Positions 1 to 7,563 of a stretch of 17,551 nt of DNA are shown piece after piece. The position numbers and the translations under genes are program-made. Numbering within the stretch: position 1 is the stretch's first letter; every line of letters begins with the position of its first letter. The stretch spans positions 1 through 17,551 of the forward strand of contig CAZANP010000038.1 in the NCBI GenBank assembly GCA_964486555.1. The letters are read 5' to 3'. The notes below the pieces were generated by a model. It was not told where the DNA came from, did not search any database, and saw only the letters and a program-made list of their open reading frames with translations. Source of the DNA: 4484-232 sp964486555 (lineage in GTDB: Bacteria; Thermotogota; Thermotogae; Thermotogales; Thermotogaceae).

Positions 1-12
1 AAAGTCAAGTGT

Positions 13-18
13 TATAAT
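13..18 (+). promoter_or_regulatory. -10 box of the tRNA-Gly promoter
   Basis: A perfect TATAAT lies 14 bases before the mature 5' end of the tRNA, so transcription would begin near base 25 and leave a leader of about 8 bases. The matching -35 element would fall left of the window edge, so only half of the promoter can be seen. Confidence 0.7.
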
Positions 19-32
19 CAATTACGATACGA

Positions 33-107
33 GCGGGCGTAGCTCAGGGGTAGAGCACCAGCTTCCCAAGCTGGGTGTCGCGGGTTCGAATCCCGTCGCC
101 CGCTCCA
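33..107 (+). tRNA. tRNA-Gly, anticodon CCC, CCA encoded
   Basis: This is a complete cloverleaf. The acceptor stem pairs bases 33-39 (GCGGGCG) perfectly with 97-103 (CGCCCGC), followed by discriminator T104 and an encoded CCA at 105-107. The anticodon stem is CCAGC/GCTGG (58-62 with 70-74) around the loop TTCCCAA, giving anticodon CCC at 65-67, which decodes GGG glycine codons. The T arm carries GGTTCGAATCC. The gene is transcribed alone, with a -10 box upstream and a terminator directly after it. A CCC tRNA reads only GGG, so other glycine tRNAs must lie elsewhere in the genome. Confidence 0.97.
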
Positions 108-110
108 TAC

Positions 111-134
111 TCCCGGTGAAACCGGGATTCTTTT
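111..134 (+). terminator. Intrinsic terminator of tRNA-Gly
   Basis: A perfect 7-bp stem, TCCCGGT (111-117) with ACCGGGA (121-127), closes a GAA loop and is followed by TTCTTTT. It begins 4 bases after the tRNA CCA end. Its loop and the inner ends of both stem arms also contain the probable -35 element of the next promoter. Confidence 0.85.
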
Positions 135-144
135 ATGATATAAT
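116..144 (+). promoter_or_regulatory. Promoter of the rpsO-pnp block
   Basis: A perfect -10 TATAAT lies at 139-144. The hexamer 17 bases upstream is GTGAAA (116-121), which matches four of six positions of TTGACA. Transcription would start near G151, exactly at the foot of the rpsO leader hairpin. The -35 hexamer sits inside the tRNA terminator stem-loop, so the two signals share bases. Confidence 0.7.
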
Positions 145-150
145 ATTTGA

Positions 151-213
151 GACCTCAACTCGGATGTAGGTGCAAACCTCATCTGGGTTGCAGGAGCCTT
201 AAAAATGGAGGTG
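151..213 (+). promoter_or_regulatory. rpsO leader RNA, probable S15 autoregulatory element
   Basis: Bases 153-194 fold into one long hairpin. CCT(153-155) pairs with AGG(192-194), C191 bulges, and C156 pairs with G190. AACTCGGATG (157-166) then pairs with CATCTGGGTT (180-189), T167 bulges, and AGGT (168-171) pairs with ACCT (176-179) around a GCAA tetraloop, a GNRA type. Adjacent pairs G162-U184 and G163-C183 form the G-U/G-C step recognised by S15 in 16S rRNA helix 22 and in known rpsO leaders. The Shine-Dalgarno sequence GGAGGTG (207-213) lies 12 bases downstream. Two ACCTC copies (152-156 and 176-180) could pair with GAGGT of that site in an alternative fold. The hairpin is seen in the sequence; S15 control is inferred. 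Confidence 0.6.
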
Positions 214-218
214 TTGGA

Positions 219-488
219 ATGTCTCTCGATCCAGAGAAGAAGGCTGAGATAATAAAGGAGTTTCAGATTCATGAGGGTGACACAGGTTCTGTAGAAGTTC
301 AGGTAGCCATTCTAACAGCAAGAATAAAGCATCTCACAGAGCACTTGAAAAAACATCCGAAAGATTTTCATTCAAGACGTGGCCTCATGAAAATGGTTGG
401 AAGAAGAAGAAAATTGCTAAAGTACCTGAGAAGAACCAAACCGGAGTCTTACCGAGAATTGATTGAGAAATTAGGATTGAGAAAATAA
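219..488 (+). CDS. rpsO: 30S ribosomal protein S15
   Basis: S15 is a primary-binding protein of the 30S subunit. It binds 16S rRNA at the helix 20-22 junction and takes part in an intersubunit bridge. The protein has 89 residues, the usual length, and shows the family signatures DTGSVEVQVAILT near residue 20 and HSRRGLMKMVGRRRKLLKYL in the second half. The start is ATG 219, placed 5 bases after a strong GGAGGTG site; an in-frame upstream extension to 147 would run through the leader hairpin and is not credible. It is the first gene of the rpsO-pnp block, an order conserved in many bacteria, and probably represses its own translation through the leader. Identification is secure. Confidence 0.98.
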   Translation: MSLDPEKKAEIIKEFQIHEGDTGSVEVQVAILTARIKHLTEHLKKHPKDFHSRRGLMKMVGRRRKLLKYLRRTKPESYRELIEKLGLRK

Positions 489-505
489 AGGTTGGATCGA
501 ATAGG

Positions 506-534
506 GGGAGCGGGCGCCAGCCCGCTCCTGTATT
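506..534 (+). terminator. Strong rpsO-pnp intercistronic hairpin: attenuator or processing site
   Basis: GGAGCGGGC (507-515) pairs perfectly with GCCCGCTCC (520-528) around GCCA, a 9-bp GC-rich stem extended by a G506-T529 wobble. The tail TGTATTT is poor in T, so read-through into pnp is expected. In enterobacteria the same junction holds a leaky terminator and an RNase III site that controls pnp; a like role here is inference. Each arm repeats 9 bases of the tRNA-Gly acceptor region at 31-39 and 98-106. Confidence 0.55.
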
Positions 535-550
535 TAATAAAATTGTGATC

Positions 551-558
551 GAGGTGAT
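551..558 (+). promoter_or_regulatory. Shine-Dalgarno site that fixes the pnp start
   Basis: GAGGTGAT overlaps the upstream candidate starts GTG 554 and ATG 557. It leaves 8 bases between GAGG and ATG 563, so 563 is the credible initiation codon. Confidence 0.6.
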
Positions 559-562
559 GAAG

Positions 563-2743
563 ATGAAGACGTGGAAGACGAACATATTTGGAAGGGAACT
601 GATCGTGGAATACGGAAAGATGGCGAAGCAAGCCCACGGATCCGTTCTCGTACGATACGGTGATACAGCTGTTCTTGCCACCGCAACGATGTCGGATAAA
701 GTTGTGGAAGGGATAGATTTCGTTCCCTTAACTGTAGAATTTCAGGAGAGATTCTACGCTGCTGGTAAAATTCCTGGGGGGTTCATAAAGAGGGAAGGTA
801 AACCTAGTGAATCTGCCATTCTTTCCGCAAGGCTGATAGACAGGCCAATCAGGCCTTTGTTCCCTAAGAAATTCGCCAACGAGATACAAGTGATAGTTAC
901 GGTCCTTTCAGCTGATCCCGATACTCCTCCGGATGCTCTTGGAATTTTTGCAGCTTCTCTTGCTTTAAACCTCTCCAAGATACCGTTTGAAGGAGTTGTT
1001 GCAGGTGTCAGAATTGGCCTTGTTGATGGAGAATACGTTATTTTCCCAACGGAAAAGCAAATGGAAGAGAGTAGGATGGATATCGTGGTTGCAGGCACCA
1101 AGGATGCTGTTACGATGGTTGAAGGTGAAGCTAAAGAGGTCTCCGAAGAAGAGATGGTAAAAGCCTTGATGAAAGCTCATGAAGCGATCAAGAAATTGGT
1201 GGAATTTCAGGAAATGGTGATTTCAGAAATACCTGTCGAGAAGTACGAATACGTGGAGCCAGAGGCTCCCAAGGAAATTCTCGAAAGATTTGAAAACTTA
1301 ATCGATTTCGAAGAGCTCGAAAAGAGGATCTTGACTCCGGGAAAGCATGCTAGACAGAAAGCCTTAGACGAGTACAAAGAAGAACTCTTCCAAAAAATCG
1401 TAGAAGAATTTCAACTGGAAAACGCCGAAGAGATAGAGCCTTTCATAAACGATGTTTTTACAGAGGCTGTTAAAAACAAAATGAGAAGAATGATCGTTGA
1501 GAAGGGGATTCGAGCGGATGGGAGAAGACCAACCGAGATAAGGCCGATCACCTGTGAAGTTGGGTTGTTCGCAAGAACGCACGGTTCAGCTCTGTTCACA
1601 CGCGGTGAGACACAGAGTCTCGGTATCGTCACCCTTGGAGCACCTATGGATGAGCAGATAATCGACACACTCCTTGAAGAGGGAACAAAAAGGTTCATGC
1701 TTCACTACAACTTTCCACCATTCTGCACAGGCGAAGTTAAACCGTTGAGAGGTCCAAGCAGAAGGGAGATAGGTCATGGCCACCTTGCAGAAAGAGCTCT
1801 GCAGTTCGTTCTTCCACCGGAAGAATCCTTCCCTTACACTATAAGAGTTGTATCAGAAATCCTAGAATCCAACGGCTCATCTTCAATGGCAACGGTGTGC
1901 TCGGGATCTCTAGCTCTCATGGATGCTGGTGTTCCAATTTCGAAGCATGTGGCGGGAGTTGCCATGGGATTGATAGTTGAGCCCGACAAAACAGTCATTT
2001 TAACGGATATTCTTGGAATGGAAGATCACTACGGGGATATGGACTTCAAAGTGGCTGGGACCAGAGATGGAATAACAGCGTTCCAGATGGATTGTAAAAT
2101 CTCCGGAGTCACAGAAGAGCTTCTTTCGAGGGCTCTTATACAAGCGAAGGAAGCCAGAATGTACATACTCGATAAAATGTATGAAACGATTTCAGAGCCG
2201 AGACCCACCATATCCAGATTTGCTCCCATAATAAAGGTTACTCAGGTGAACCCAGACAAAGTAGCAGACATAATAGGCCCGGGTGGAAAGATCATAAAGA
2301 AAATAATCAAGGATAACGATGTGAAGATAGAGATAGATGATGAAACGGGAGTTGTAAAGGTTATAGGAAACGAAGAAGAAAACGTCGATAGAGCGATAGA
2401 CACCATAAAGGAGATAGCAAGGGAGATAGAGGTCGGTGAGATCCTCGAAGGCAGAATAACCAGGATAGAACCATACGGCATATTCATAGAGGTTTTTCCA
2501 GGAAAGATAGGTCTTCTTCATCAAAGCAAGATAGGAGAGGATATGAAATCGTTCATCAAGAAAGTGAAGGTTGGAGACATGATAAAGGTTCAGGTTATAA
2601 ACATAGACGAGCTTGGAAGACTCCAGTTCAAAAGAGTAGGCGCTGAGAAACAACCCCAAAAGCCTCAGAAAGTTTCTCAGCAAAAGACGATTGTGAAGCC
2701 TAAAATAATGATTCCGAGGAAACCAAGGGGGCATAGTAAGTGA
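563..2743 (+). CDS. pnp: Polyribonucleotide nucleotidyltransferase (PNPase)
   Basis: PNPase is a trimeric 3'-5' exoribonuclease that uses phosphate to release nucleoside diphosphates during RNA decay. The protein has 726 residues from ATG 563. Visible domains are an N-terminal RNase PH fold (about 8-140), a helical linker, a second RNase PH fold (about 314-540) with FTRGETQSLG and GDMDFKVAGT, a KH domain with GPGG at 572-575, and an S1 domain from about 622 (LEGRITRIEPYGIFIEV). Asp488 and Asp494 match the catalytic pair Asp486 and Asp492 of the E. coli enzyme. The C-terminus is a short basic, proline-rich tail. The stop overlaps the next start by 4 bases (GTGA). The gene follows rpsO across a strong hairpin that may act in its control. 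Confidence 0.97.
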   Translation: MKTWKTNIFGRELIVEYGKMAKQAHGSVLVRYGDTAVLATATMSDKVVEGIDFVPLTVEFQERFYAAGKIPGGFIKREGKPSESAILSARLIDRPIRPLFPKKFANEIQVIVTVLSADPDTPPDALGIFAASLALNLSKIPFEGVVAGVRIGLVDGEYVIFPTEKQMEESRMDIVVAGTKDAVTMVEGEAKEVSEEEMVKALMKAHEAIKKLVEFQEMVISEIPVEKYEYVEPEAPKEILERFENLIDFEELEKRILTPGKHARQKALDEYKEELFQKIVEEFQLENAEEIEPFINDVFTEAVKNKMRRMIVEKGIRADGRRPTEIRPITCEVGLFARTHGSALFTRGETQSLGIVTLGAPMDEQIIDTLLEEGTKRFMLHYNFPPFCTGEVKPLRGPSRREIGHGHLAERALQFVLPPEESFPYTIRVVSEILESNGSSSMATVCSGSLALMDAGVPISKHVAGVAMGLIVEPDKTVILTDILGMEDHYGDMDFKVAGTRDGITAFQMDCKISGVTEELLSRALIQAKEARMYILDKMYETISEPRPTISRFAPIIKVTQVNPDKVADIIGPGGKIIKKIIKDNDVKIEIDDETGVVKVIGNEEENVDRAIDTIKEIAREIEVGEILEGRITRIEPYGIFIEVFPGKIGLLHQSKIGEDMKSFIKKVKVGDMIKVQVINIDELGRLQFKRVGAEKQPQKPQKVSQQKTIVKPKIMIPRKPRGHSK

Positions 2744-3981
2744 AAATAGTTGATGAGGTCATCGGTAAATTCAGAGTCATATCTATACCCTTTGATAGCG
2801 TTAAGACGATATCATGCGCTTTCGTTGTGAAAAGCGGTTCCGCGGATGAACCAGACCCCCTTGCGGGGGTTTCTCATTATCTGGAACATGTTGTTTTCAG
2901 AGGCACCAAAAAATATGATCATTTCCAGCTGAAATACATTGTTGAAAGTGTCGGGGGAGTTTTAAACGCTTTCACCGAAAGAAGAGCAACGGTTTTTTAT
3001 ATAAAAGTCCCTGAAATGAATTTTCTGAAAAGTTTCGATGTTCTGAAAAGCTTGGTGTTCGAACCGACAATAGATGAAGAATCTGTTGAAATCGAAAGAA
3101 AAGTCATTCTTGAAGAGTACAAAATGAACAGGGATGATCCTGTGAGTTACCTTCACGATCTTCTGTTCGAAAACGTGTGGGAAGGTCCTTTTGGAAGGCC
3201 AATTCTTGGCTATGAGGATACGATAAGGAGTATTTCTAAGGGAGAACTCGTTGAATATCATGATAAGATGTATTTTCCAAGGAATATGATAGTTGTCCTG
3301 GCCGGTAGAGTGAACGGGACCTTCATGGATGTTGTAAAGAAAGAGCTGGAGAGAATCGATAAAGAAGGTGAGAAGAAAGATAACAGTTTTCCAAATTTCA
3401 CTTACCCATCATCGGTGACTTATGAGGTCAGAAACGATATGGAGCAAGTTCATGTTGCTTTGGCAAAACCCATTCCTGGGAGGGAGAGTTCGGATTATCC
3501 AGCTATAGCCCTTCTCAATACAGCTTTGGGAAGTGGCATGAGCTCTCTTCTGTTCCATGAGATTAGGGAAAAAGAGGGACTAGTTTATGATATATATTCT
3601 CAAATATACGCTTTGAGGAAAACGGGTGTTCTGGTAATATATTCCTCCATGTCACCAAGCAACTTGGGAAGGTTCTTTGAAAAGCTGAAGAAACTTCTAT
3701 CATCCATACAGATTCTGGAAAATTTCGAGTATGGAAAGAACAGGTTGCTTGGTAAACTCGAAATGATGACGGAAAGTCCAGGGAGTGTGATGGGGTTCGT
3801 CGTTGATAGATTGGTTTGTGGACTGGAAAGTTATGATATAGACTCTTTCATGGAGGAGATAAAGAGTCTAGATGTGCACGATTTTGAAAAAGTGGCGAAA
3901 GAAGTTCTTTCAGGTAATTGGGCCGTTTTCGGACTAGGACCTGATTCTACCCGTCTTGATTTCTCCATTCTGGAGGTGTGA
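2740..3981 (+). CDS. M16 family zinc metallopeptidase (processing-protease type)
   Basis: This is a 413-residue member of the pitrilysin/insulinase family M16. These are clam-shell zinc peptidases; bacterial one-chain versions of this size usually dimerise and resemble the mitochondrial processing peptidase beta subunit. The inverted zinc motif HYLEH is at residues 46-50, with His46 and His50 as ligands and Glu49 as base, and the distal ligand is probably Glu126 in VILEEY. The inactive-like second half contains the GSGMSSLLFHEIREKEGLVY segment seen in the family. No signal peptide is visible, so it should be cytoplasmic. The GTG start at 2740 overlaps the pnp stop by 4 bases and sits 8 bases behind AAGGGGG. 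The pnp-M16 order is also known in Firmicutes; the substrate is unknown. Confidence 0.92.
   Translation: MKIVDEVIGKFRVISIPFDSVKTISCAFVVKSGSADEPDPLAGVSHYLEHVVFRGTKKYDHFQLKYIVESVGGVLNAFTERRATVFYIKVPEMNFLKSFDVLKSLVFEPTIDEESVEIERKVILEEYKMNRDDPVSYLHDLLFENVWEGPFGRPILGYEDTIRSISKGELVEYHDKMYFPRNMIVVLAGRVNGTFMDVVKKELERIDKEGEKKDNSFPNFTYPSSVTYEVRNDMEQVHVALAKPIPGRESSDYPAIALLNTALGSGMSSLLFHEIREKEGLVYDIYSQIYALRKTGVLVIYSSMSPSNLGRFFEKLKKLLSSIQILENFEYGKNRLLGKLEMMTESPGSVMGFVVDRLVCGLESYDIDSFMEEIKSLDVHDFEKVAKEVLSGNWAVFGLGPDSTRLDFSILEV
3972..3978 (+). promoter_or_regulatory. Shine-Dalgarno site that fixes the first HD-GYP start
   Basis: GGAGGTG ends 5 bases before ATG 3984. The in-frame GTG at 3978 is part of the site itself and is therefore a poor start. 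Confidence 0.7.
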
Positions 3982-3983
3982 AA

Positions 3984-5063
3984 ATGGGTATTCTTTGGAA
4001 AAAAGTGGATGAGGTTAAATCGGGGGAGATACTGGCAGATGATGTTTATGATGGAAGAACGTTTGTAGTACTTCTCAGGAAAGGAACGATGCTGGATGAT
4101 AGCAACATGGAGCTTTTGAAGAAGAGGAAAGTTCTGAGGGTACCCATACTCCTTGAAGAGAAATCAGAAGAGTCATCGGATACCCTTGCTTTGAGGGTCG
4201 AAGAAAAGATAACAGAGTACATATTGCCAGATGTCCCGACCATGATAGATGAGGGGGTCTACAAAGAAGCTTTAGAAGACGTTCGAGATATTGTAAGGAA
4301 GATCATGGAACTCGAAGCACTCGATGTTGAGAAATTTAGAAATGTCTCGAACAAACTCGTTGTGGAGATAATGAAGAAGGATGAAAGGATCGTGAACCTT
4401 CTGAGAAAGCACGCAACTGGTTTTCTGTACAAGCATCTTGTCAACACTGGTGCTCTCGCAGGTTTCATAGCTCACGAAATGGGAATGCCAAGGCACATAA
4501 TAGCTATAACCTGTAGAGCCGCTCTTCTCCACGATATAGGGCTTTCTCTATTGAAAGGTGAAGAGAGCGGTGTTGAGGAAGAAAAGGGGGAATTGAAGGT
4601 TCATCCCGTTGTTGGATCCTATCTTTTGAAGAAATATTCTGATGAATTGGAGAGAGAGGTAATAGACGGTGTTTTACATCATCACGAAAGATTCGATGGC
4701 AAAGGATTTCCAATAGGATTGAAAGGAAAGAGGATTCCCGTCATATCGAGGATACTCCAGGTTGCCGATGCGTACGACACTCTAACCTCCGATATACCAG
4801 GTTATCAAGGTATGCCCCCCTATTATGCTCTGAAATGGATAGTGGAACATGCTGGCAGGATATTCGATCCAGATATCGTCTCTTCCTTCTTGAGGATAAC
4901 GGGGGTTTATCCAACGGGAACGAAAGTACTCCTTACAGATGGGAGAACTGGTGTTGTCCTTGGAAGGAGCGAGAAATATCTATGCCCCATCGTCAGGGTT
5001 GAAAACGAAGATATAGATCTCTGCAAAAGGAGGGATATCTGGATAGAGAAGGTGATCACATGA
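3984..5063 (+). CDS. HD-GYP domain protein, first of a tandem pair, degenerate motif
   Basis: The 359-residue protein has three parts: an N-terminal segment of about 60 residues (WKKVDEVKSGEILADDV), a helical linker, and an HD-GYP domain (about 145-300), followed by a small C-terminal region starting VYPTGTKVLL. HD-GYP domains are di- or tri-iron phosphodiesterases that open cyclic di-GMP to pGpG or GMP. Candidate metal ligands are kept: His151, His183-Asp184, and His233-His234 in HHERFDGKGFP (233-243). The signature Tyr is Phe242, and the Lys that normally follows HDxG is Leu, so activity is uncertain. ATG 3984 lies 2 bases after the M16 stop; the end overlaps its paralogue by 4 bases (ATGA). 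No sensor domain or membrane segment is visible. Confidence 0.88.
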   Translation: MGILWKKVDEVKSGEILADDVYDGRTFVVLLRKGTMLDDSNMELLKKRKVLRVPILLEEKSEESSDTLALRVEEKITEYILPDVPTMIDEGVYKEALEDVRDIVRKIMELEALDVEKFRNVSNKLVVEIMKKDERIVNLLRKHATGFLYKHLVNTGALAGFIAHEMGMPRHIIAITCRAALLHDIGLSLLKGEESGVEEEKGELKVHPVVGSYLLKKYSDELEREVIDGVLHHHERFDGKGFPIGLKGKRIPVISRILQVADAYDTLTSDIPGYQGMPPYYALKWIVEHAGRIFDPDIVSSFLRITGVYPTGTKVLLTDGRTGVVLGRSEKYLCPIVRVENEDIDLCKRRDIWIEKVIT

Positions 5064-6100
5064 TATGGAAAAGAGTGAAAGATCTTGTTGGTGGGGAGAT
5101 AATCTCTGAAAAGGTTATAGGGGTAGGAGAACACGATGTCATAGCAACACCTGGAAGTGTGGTTAATGAGGATCTTAAAGACAAGCTTTTGAAAAGGGGT
5201 ATAGAGTGGGTTCTCATAGATATACCAAGAAAAACGGGAAAGCCTTTGATAGATGAGAAAACTCTAGAAGAGATGAAAGAGAAGATGAAGAACATCTTCG
5301 ATGAAGCTATGAAAACATTCACTGTGGATGTTGAGGGGCTAAAGGAGATTTCCGATCAAATCGTTGATGAGGTTCTAACGAATTGGGGTATGAAGGTTTT
5401 GCCACTTCTTCTAATGGCAAAAAGTGAAGATGAATACACATACACCCACGAAGTCAACGTGGGTGTTTTGTCATCAATGATAGCCATGCAACTCGGTTTG
5501 AACAAAGATGCGATCTCCAAGCTCACATTCTCCGCGATAATTCACGATATAGGGAAATTGAGAGTACCCAAGGAAATACTCCATGCCCCGAGGAGCCTTT
5601 CTGAGAAGGAATTTGAACTTGTAAAACTCCACACTATCTTCGGTAGGCAAATATGTGAAAGCTCTGGAATCAAAGACAAGGATATACTATCGGGAGTGGA
5701 AGACCATCATGAAAAGATGGATGGAAGTGGATATCTGAGGGGGCTAACGGGAAACAATATAAACCTCTTTGCCAAAATAATAGCCGTTGCCGACATATAC
5801 GATGCTTTGGCTTCAAAAAGGGTGTATAAAGATCCATGGTCTCCCCATAGGGCTGTTACAGAGCTCGTGACTCTCTCAACACTTGGAAAGCTCGATAGAA
5901 AGGTGGTCAACGCTTTCATCTCCGTCGTTGGGATATATCCTGTTGGAACCGTTTTGATCCTCTCCAACGGATCAAGAGCTGTTGTCGTTGGAAATAAAAG
6001 AAAAGTTCTGACAAGACCGATTGTGGAGATGGAAGATGGCCTAATCGTCGATCTCTCTGAGAACAAGAAAAATTTTAACATATTGAAGGTTATAGATTGA
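5060..6100 (+). CDS. HD-GYP domain protein, second of a tandem pair
   Basis: The 346-residue protein has the same three-part layout as the gene before it: an N-terminal segment (WKRVKDLVGGEIISEKVI), an HD-GYP domain and a C-terminal region starting IYPVGTVLIL. It is probably the product of an old duplication. The core is better conserved: HDIGKLRVP with His162-Asp163, LHTIFGRQI, and HHEKMDGSGYL at 216-226. Leu226 replaces the signature Pro of GYP. A cyclic di-GMP phosphodiesterase role is likely from the family but not proven. It starts at ATG 5060 within the ATGA overlap, behind AAGGTGAT, and ends 14 bases before guaB, so the pair may act as a heteromer and be made together with IMP dehydrogenase. 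Confidence 0.9.
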   Translation: MIWKRVKDLVGGEIISEKVIGVGEHDVIATPGSVVNEDLKDKLLKRGIEWVLIDIPRKTGKPLIDEKTLEEMKEKMKNIFDEAMKTFTVDVEGLKEISDQIVDEVLTNWGMKVLPLLLMAKSEDEYTYTHEVNVGVLSSMIAMQLGLNKDAISKLTFSAIIHDIGKLRVPKEILHAPRSLSEKEFELVKLHTIFGRQICESSGIKDKDILSGVEDHHEKMDGSGYLRGLTGNNINLFAKIIAVADIYDALASKRVYKDPWSPHRAVTELVTLSTLGKLDRKVVNAFISVVGIYPVGTVLILSNGSRAVVVGNKRKVLTRPIVEMEDGLIVDLSENKKNFNILKVID

Positions 6101-6102
6101 CA

Positions 6103-6108
6103 GGAGGG
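6103..6108 (+). promoter_or_regulatory. Shine-Dalgarno site that fixes the guaB start
   Basis: GGAGGG lies 6 bases before GTG 6115. An upstream in-frame TTG at 6097 would overlap the previous stop and precede this site, so GTG 6115 is preferred. The resulting N-terminus, MKEALTFDDVLLVP, matches IMP dehydrogenases. Confidence 0.75.
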
Positions 6109-6114
6109 ATTCCT

Positions 6115-7563
6115 GTGAAAGAGGCTTTGACCTTCGATGATGTTCTTCTGGTCCCAAGATACAGCGAGGTCCTTCCAAACGAAGTGAACGTCGAGACCAT
6201 GTTGACCAGAAACTTGAAACTCAACATACCTCTTGTGAGCGCAGCCATGGATACGGTAACGGAGGCAGAGCTCGCGAAAGCGCTCGCAAGAGAGGGAGGA
6301 ATAGGAATCATACACAGGAACATGCCTGTAGATGAACAGGCTCATCAAGTCGAGAAAGTCAAGAGAACGGAAAATGGCGTCATATACGATCCCATAACCA
6401 TAACACCCGATACAACGGTCAAGGAAGCTCTGAATCTCATGGCTGAATACAAAATAGGGGGACTACCCGTCGTTGAGGATGAGAACAGACTTGTTGGACT
6501 CTTGACGAACAGGGATATAAGGTTTGAAAAGAATCTTTCAAGAAGGGTAAAAGATCTCATGACGCCCAGAGATAGGTTGATAGTCGCACATCCAGATATT
6601 TCCCTGGAAGAAGCGAAACAAATCTTGCATGAGAACAAGATAGAAAAACTACCGATCGTTGATGATGGAAACAGGTTGGTTGGCCTTATCACCATAAAGG
6701 ATGTTTTGAGTGTCATAGAACATCCATTCGCTTCAAGAGATGAGAAGGGAAGACTTCTGGTTGGAGCGGCGGTAGGCACGGGGAAGGATACTTTAGAGAG
6801 GGTTGAAAAACTCATAAAAGCGGGAGTTGACGTCATAGTAGTGGATACAGCTCATGGCCACTCCAGAAGAGTTCTGGAAACTGTGAAGATGATAAAAGAG
6901 AACTTCCCCGATGTCGATGTCATTGGTGGAAACGTTGCAACTGGAGAGGGAGTGGAGGATCTGATAGAAGCAGGCGTCGATGGAGTGAAGGTAGGAGTAG
7001 GGCCCGGCTCAATCTGCACCACGAGGGTTGTTGCAGGTGTTGGTATGCCCCAGCTCAGTGCGATAATGGAATGTTACTCCGTTGCTAAGAAATATGGAGT
7101 TCCCATAATAGCCGATGGTGGTATAAGGTATTCTGGAGATATAGTCAAAGCTCTTGCAGGAGGCGCTGACACGGTAATGATAGGGAGTATCTTCGCAGGA
7201 ACTGAAGAAGCGCCTGGTGAAACCATACTCTATCAGGGAAGAAAGTACAAGGCTTACAGGGGTATGGGAAGCCTGTCAGCTATGAAAGAAGGTAGTGCCG
7301 ACAGATACGGTCAGGAAGAAAATTGGAAATACGTCCCGGAAGGAATAGAAGGCATGGTTCCTTATAAAGGAACTGTGAAAGACGTTGTGTATCAACTCGT
7401 GGGTGGTTTGAAATCTGGTATGGGATACGTTGGAGCAAGAAACATAAGAGAATTGAGAGAAAAAGCTGTTTTCATAAGAGTTACAGGAGCGGGTGTTAAG
7501 GAAAGTCATCCACACGATGTGATAATAACCAAGGAAGCTCCAAATTACTGGGCTCAGAGTTAG
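6115..7563 (+). CDS. guaB: IMP dehydrogenase
   Basis: IMP dehydrogenase oxidises IMP to XMP with NAD+, the committed step of GMP synthesis. The 482-residue protein begins MKEALTFDDVLLVPRYSEV and has the full family layout: a TIM barrel interrupted by two CBS domains (about 87-200; PITITPDTTVKEALNLMAEY and a second repeat ending LVGLITIKDVLSVIEH). The catalytic loop GVGPGSICTTR carries the nucleophile Cys301, and the flap region has YRGMGS and RYGQ. CBS domains of this enzyme usually bind adenine or guanine nucleotides and tune activity. It is the last gene of the left block. Its TAG overlaps the stop of the convergent gene, and no terminator follows. Confidence 0.98.
   Translation: MKEALTFDDVLLVPRYSEVLPNEVNVETMLTRNLKLNIPLVSAAMDTVTEAELAKALAREGGIGIIHRNMPVDEQAHQVEKVKRTENGVIYDPITITPDTTVKEALNLMAEYKIGGLPVVEDENRLVGLLTNRDIRFEKNLSRRVKDLMTPRDRLIVAHPDISLEEAKQILHENKIEKLPIVDDGNRLVGLITIKDVLSVIEHPFASRDEKGRLLVGAAVGTGKDTLERVEKLIKAGVDVIVVDTAHGHSRRVLETVKMIKENFPDVDVIGGNVATGEGVEDLIEAGVDGVKVGVGPGSICTTRVVAGVGMPQLSAIMECYSVAKKYGVPIIADGGIRYSGDIVKALAGGADTVMIGSIFAGTEEAPGETILYQGRKYKAYRGMGSLSAMKEGSADRYGQEENWKYVPEGIEGMVPYKGTVKDVVYQLVGGLKSGMGYVGARNIRELREKAVFIRVTGAGVKESHPHDVIITKEAPNYWAQS

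Noticed and set aside
147..218. An upstream in-frame extension of rpsO by 24 residues
   Set aside because: It runs through the leader hairpin, lacks a ribosome site, and S15 proteins begin at the MSLDPEKK-like N-terminus placed 5 bases after GGAGGTG.
2192..2734. A 180-residue minus-strand open frame under pnp
   Set aside because: It is rich in Tyr, Leu and Phe, as expected for the reverse of AGA/ATA-rich codons, and covers the KH and S1 domains of pnp, which are certain.
6097..6114. A TTG start for guaB six codons upstream
   Set aside because: It precedes the GGAGGG site and overlaps the previous stop; family proteins begin MKEALTFDDV.
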